A model generated the notes under the pieces. The model was not told where the DNA came from, made no database searches, and saw only the letters and a program-made list of their open reading frames with translations. Of a DNA stretch of 64,000 nt, positions 60,717 through 64,000 are shown piece after piece; position 1 is the stretch's first letter; each line of letters begins with the position of its first letter. Source of the DNA: Kalaharituber pfeilii (taxonomy: Eukaryota > Ascomycota > Pezizomycetes > Pezizales > Pezizaceae); contig WHUZ01000017.1 in NCBI GenBank assembly GCA_015179045.1, positions 62,001 through 126,000 on the forward strand, given 5' to 3'. The position numbers and the translations under genes were made by a program.

Positions 60717-61356
60717 AGTGCTACGGCTGACCCTCTCGTTGTCTGCTCCCCCTCATCCCTTCCCCCCTCCCCCCCACGCGTCAAACTCTTCCTCGCCGCT
60801 GGCCACCCCCTCCTCCCCCCCCCCCCCCCCTCCACTCCCATCCGCCCCTTCCACACTCCACCCTTCCCTTCCCCCACAACCCTCCCCCCCTAACCCCAGG
60901 GCACCACCCCATCCTCCCGACCCACACCCCGAGGGCTGCTGCTGGCTTCGAGGGAATCAGTCCGCCGCTTGCATTGCCGAGACGTAGAAAATTCCGCGAA
61001 TTCGAGAATCAGTAAAAATATGTTCTGATGTCAACGGGTCCTGGTTTTTTATTTTTATATTCGCAAGTGACTGCCTCGTACAGCCGTCAAGTGCGGAAGC
61101 TAAATGAAGCTTTTTTTTTTTTTCTTGATGTGTGTGACTGATTCCCCCGCCACATTAATCGCTGGGCCCATTCCAAAACCGACACCCCCCCCCAACCAGA
61201 ACCTGAACTCTTGGCGCTGCCACATGGGACTAGCATTTTGGATCTTTTTCCGTTTGACAAAAATTTAGAAGGTATGATAGTACCTGAATGCAAGCAACTA
61301 TCACAGCGCATCGCCCAAAACTCATTGGCACCACATCGCATCACATCCCCGCTTCA

Positions 61357-64000
61357 ATGGATTGCTCGTGCGGTGATGCTCGTCTGGCAGCATCGTCATT
61401 TTTTATGCAGTTCCCGCAAAATGTCAAGGATGTTATCAGCGGAGCAGCGAAAAGCGACGCAGATACCCAGGCCTACCTTTCGGCACTCTCCCAGCTGGCA
61501 ATTGAGCCCCAGCTGACTCCGCTGATACTCAAATACTACGACTTCATATTCCCAGAGCTTGTATCACGATGGCCCAGTTTTGCCTCTATTGACTCAATTG
61601 CCTCTGCGTTTGGGCGCATACTCCCGGTTCAGCCATTCCTTCTACCCTTCGCTCAGGATGTCCTCAATGTCAACCAAAAGTCATCATTGTATACCTCAAT
61701 TGCACATCTTTCAACTTCCTCCACATTTCAGGAGCTAGAAAGTATACCTATTGAATCTACAAAGGAAAAACTCCTGTCGTTATATCGGCTTCTCATGTTT
61801 CGGAGGGAGAACTTTCTCGATCTTGTGAAGCCTGTACATATATTCCCGTTGTTAGGGCATTCGGATCGTGTGATTCGATATCTTACGATCAAGACTATAT
61901 GCCTTTTTTTGAACAGCAGTGATTCACAGGAAACTGAGATGATATCTCGTTACCTTGGAAAAGAGGCTGTTCTGGGTATATATGAAGGCAAGGTGGTGGA
62001 TTATGGTTTCTTGCCGTGAGCAATTCATTGACCTAGAAAGAGGCTCACAGCTAACGTAAAACGGGATAGTCTCCTTGAGACAAAACGTCTATCCGAGCTA
62101 GGTGCTGAACTCGATGAAATACGGCGTAGCAGCCTCCAGAGTAATACAAAAACTCCAAAGATAATAAAGCAGTATCATTTATCCTTATCAGTAGCGAATC
62201 TTTGTGGCGTTCTCATCATTCGCCTTCGTGGTAAGCTTTGACATGCCTTTCTTCTACAGATATTCAATCCCTAATGGCATTGCTTTAGGCCCACCAACAG
62301 ATCAATCTTCCATAGTGCTCACACCCTCTACTGAAATAAATGTCCGCAAAATAGCTCTAGCCTTACGGTCCCACCAGCCGCTGTTAATCACAGGGCCTGC
62401 AGGGTCGGGGAAGAGCTTTTTGGTGCATCAGATAGCCCAGAAACTTAGTGAATTAGCTACTATGGTGTCTATACACCTGGGAGACCAAACGGATGCAAAA
62501 TCATTGATAGGAGCATATACATCGGGAGATACCCCTGGAACCTTTGAATGGAGGCCTGGTGTTCTGACCACAGCAGTTCGGGAAGGCCGCTGGGTATTGG
62601 TAGAAGACATTGACAAGGCACCGACAGAGGTTCTGAGTATTCTATTGCCTCTAATGGAACACGGGGAGCTTCATATACCTAGTCGAGAAGAGAGAGTTGT
62701 TGCTGGAAGAGGGTTTCGCCTGATTGCAACTATGCGAACAGTTGATACCGGAAGAACGCCTACGACTTACACAAACATACTTGGCAGCCGACTCTGGAGC
62801 AGAATAAACATACAGATTCCATCTGAAGAAGAACTTCGTGAGATAATAGATACAAGATATCCAGCAAGTCGTCTAATATCTGGTATGCTATTAGATACAT
62901 ACAAAAGTATTCACTCTTTGTATCAGGACCCCGCATTTTTCTCTGTTAGTAAAACATCATTGGGCAGACAGATTTCACCAAAAGATCTGTTCAAGTTATC
63001 TATGCGAGTGAATGCTCTTTTCTCATCTGCACGCGCCTCGGAAGGTTCTACGACTATTTCAGAAACCCTCCTTGACGAAGTCTTTTTGGAAGCTGTTGAT
63101 TGCTTTGCCGCAGGATTACAAACGCAGGAAGCGAAACAATTTGTCGTCAACAAGATCGCGCAAAAGATGCAGATCTCACCAGGGCGCGTCGCATTGTTTC
63201 TCAATGGCCATGTTCCAGCTTTCCGTAACCAGGAAAAATCACTTTCCATCGGCCGTGCACGGTTAACTAAGCGAAAAGTTACCGGCATACGACAAAGCGG
63301 TGAAGCGATTAAGCCGTTTGCGAAAACAAATCATATGTTGCGGCTCCTCGAGCAAATAGCTGTTGCTGTAAGGCTCGCAGAGCCTGTACTGCTTGTTGGT
63401 GAAACTGGGACAGGAAAAACTACCGCAGTTCAGCAGTTGGCAGATATGTTGCGATATAAACTGACCGTGATCAATTTATCCCAGCAGACAGAGAGCGGTG
63501 ATTTACTAGGGGGTTACAAACCTGTGGACCTAAGGACACTTGCAGTGCCACTGAAAGATAAATTTGAGGAGCTGTTTGAAAAAACATTCTCACTGAAACG
63601 TAATGCACACTTTATCGAGATGCTGAATAAGTATTTCTTGAAGCAAAACTGGGCGCGAGTGTTGGCACTCTGGAAAGAGGCCGTGAAAAAGGCCGAGGAC
63701 TTTTTCAGCTCATCACCACCACAGCCCCCAGAAGGAAAGCAAGATAAACCAAAGAAGAAAAAGCGGAAAGTCGACATATTGGACCGTGCAGAGTTACAAG
63801 CCAGATGGAATCAATTTGCAAACGATTTGTCTCGCGTGGAAGCACAGGCTTCACAGCTTACGAAAAGCTTCGCTTTTTCATTCGTTGAAGGCACTCTTGT
63901 GAAGGCTGCTCGAAATGGAGACTGGGTTTTACTGGATGAAATCAATCTTGCAGCGCCTGATACTCTGGAAAGTATAGCTGATCTTCTAAAAGAAGGAGGC
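61357..64000 (+). CDS. mdn1: Midasin Mdn1/Rea1, 5' part (runs off the window)
   Basis: The giant AAA+ ATPase that strips assembly factors from pre-60S ribosomes in the nucleus. Exons: 61357-62015, 62070-62230, 62289 to beyond 64000; 844 codons seen of a family size near 4900. The N-terminal domain is followed by AAA1 with Walker A GPAGSGKS and Walker B WVLVEDIDKA, and AAA2 with GETGTGKT near residue 645, its GGYKPVDLRTL insert and Walker B WVLLDEINLA just before the window edge. A basic KKKKRKV patch, NLS-like, lies in the AAA2 insert. The start at 61357 (MDCSCGDARL) was preferred over an in-frame ATG 23 codons upstream because the extra residues look non-conserved. Introns of 54 and 58 nt restore the frame. 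Confidence 0.96.

Larger units (their letters stand above)
59474..61356. other. Divergent intergenic region itc1 / mdn1, GC-rich repeats
   Basis: Promoters of two divergent genes. Holds G-rich low-complexity sequence (59560-59990), four GACGCTC copies (60405-60432), AGGCCATGCC tandem copies (60686-60716), a 16-C run (60815-60830) and a CT-rich leader (60730-60910). Overlapping frames on both strands are low complexity and not called. Confidence 0.6.

Overview
The window is nuclear DNA from a filamentous ascomycete (Pezizomycotina-like). The protein-coding genes are split by many short introns of about 50-160 nt, most with GTRNGT donors, CTRAY branch sites close to the acceptor and YAG ends. 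The products have fungus-specific architectures: Sfc1, Itc1, Met22, a RING-PH-VWA scaffold and a polyQ-extended PKA catalytic subunit. Promoters are pyrimidine-rich. Intergenic DNA is long and carries simple repeats, long G/C and A/T homopolymers, transposon debris and pseudogenes. The order cannot be fixed from sequence alone.

Layout: 1-10.6 kb holds no recognisable host gene, but has a 1.1 kb terminal-inverted-repeat transposon (2107-3213) and several simple repeats. Then come a RING-PH-VWA (Far1/Ste5-type) scaffold (10652-14426, +), Met22/Hal2 bisphosphate nucleotidase (16310-17672, +), the mitochondrial metallopeptidase Oma1 (17965-19497, +), eIF5 (20239-21625, -), PKA catalytic subunit (26238-28010, -), an NFKBIL1-like protein (29968-31212, -), ribosomal protein eL43 (31699-32221, +), a RING+PHD protein (33813-35760, +), the P4-ATPase flippase Drs2 (38384-42780, -), a decayed mL46 mitoribosomal pseudogene (about 45430-46290, -), the succinate/fumarate carrier Sfc1 (47818-49236, +), a PARN/CAF1-family 3' exonuclease (50172-52256, -), a decayed NiCoT nickel transporter (about 53263-54905, -), the ISWI-complex subunit Itc1 (55870-59473, -) and the 5' part of midasin Mdn1 (61357 to the right edge, +).

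The genes are mostly unrelated housekeeping functions: translation and ribosome biogenesis (eIF5, eL43, midasin), mitochondria (Oma1, Sfc1), membrane lipid asymmetry (Drs2), chromatin and transcription (Itc1, RING/PHD), and signalling (PKA, pheromone-MAPK-type scaffold). There is no operon-like or secondary-metabolite cluster.

Main unusual points: (i) very small exons (6, 11, 16, 17, 19 and 20 nt, plus a start codon cut off by an intron), including a 6-nt exon that supplies the third zinc ligand of Oma1; (ii) three otherwise intact conserved genes each out of frame by one base at a homopolymer, two of them in the same GGGGTGCT octamer; (iii) two pseudogenes, a nickel transporter and an mL46 copy; (iv) a perfect 32-bp foldback and dispersed short repeats in intergenic DNA. 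All family assignments come from reading translated motifs by eye; no database search was run.
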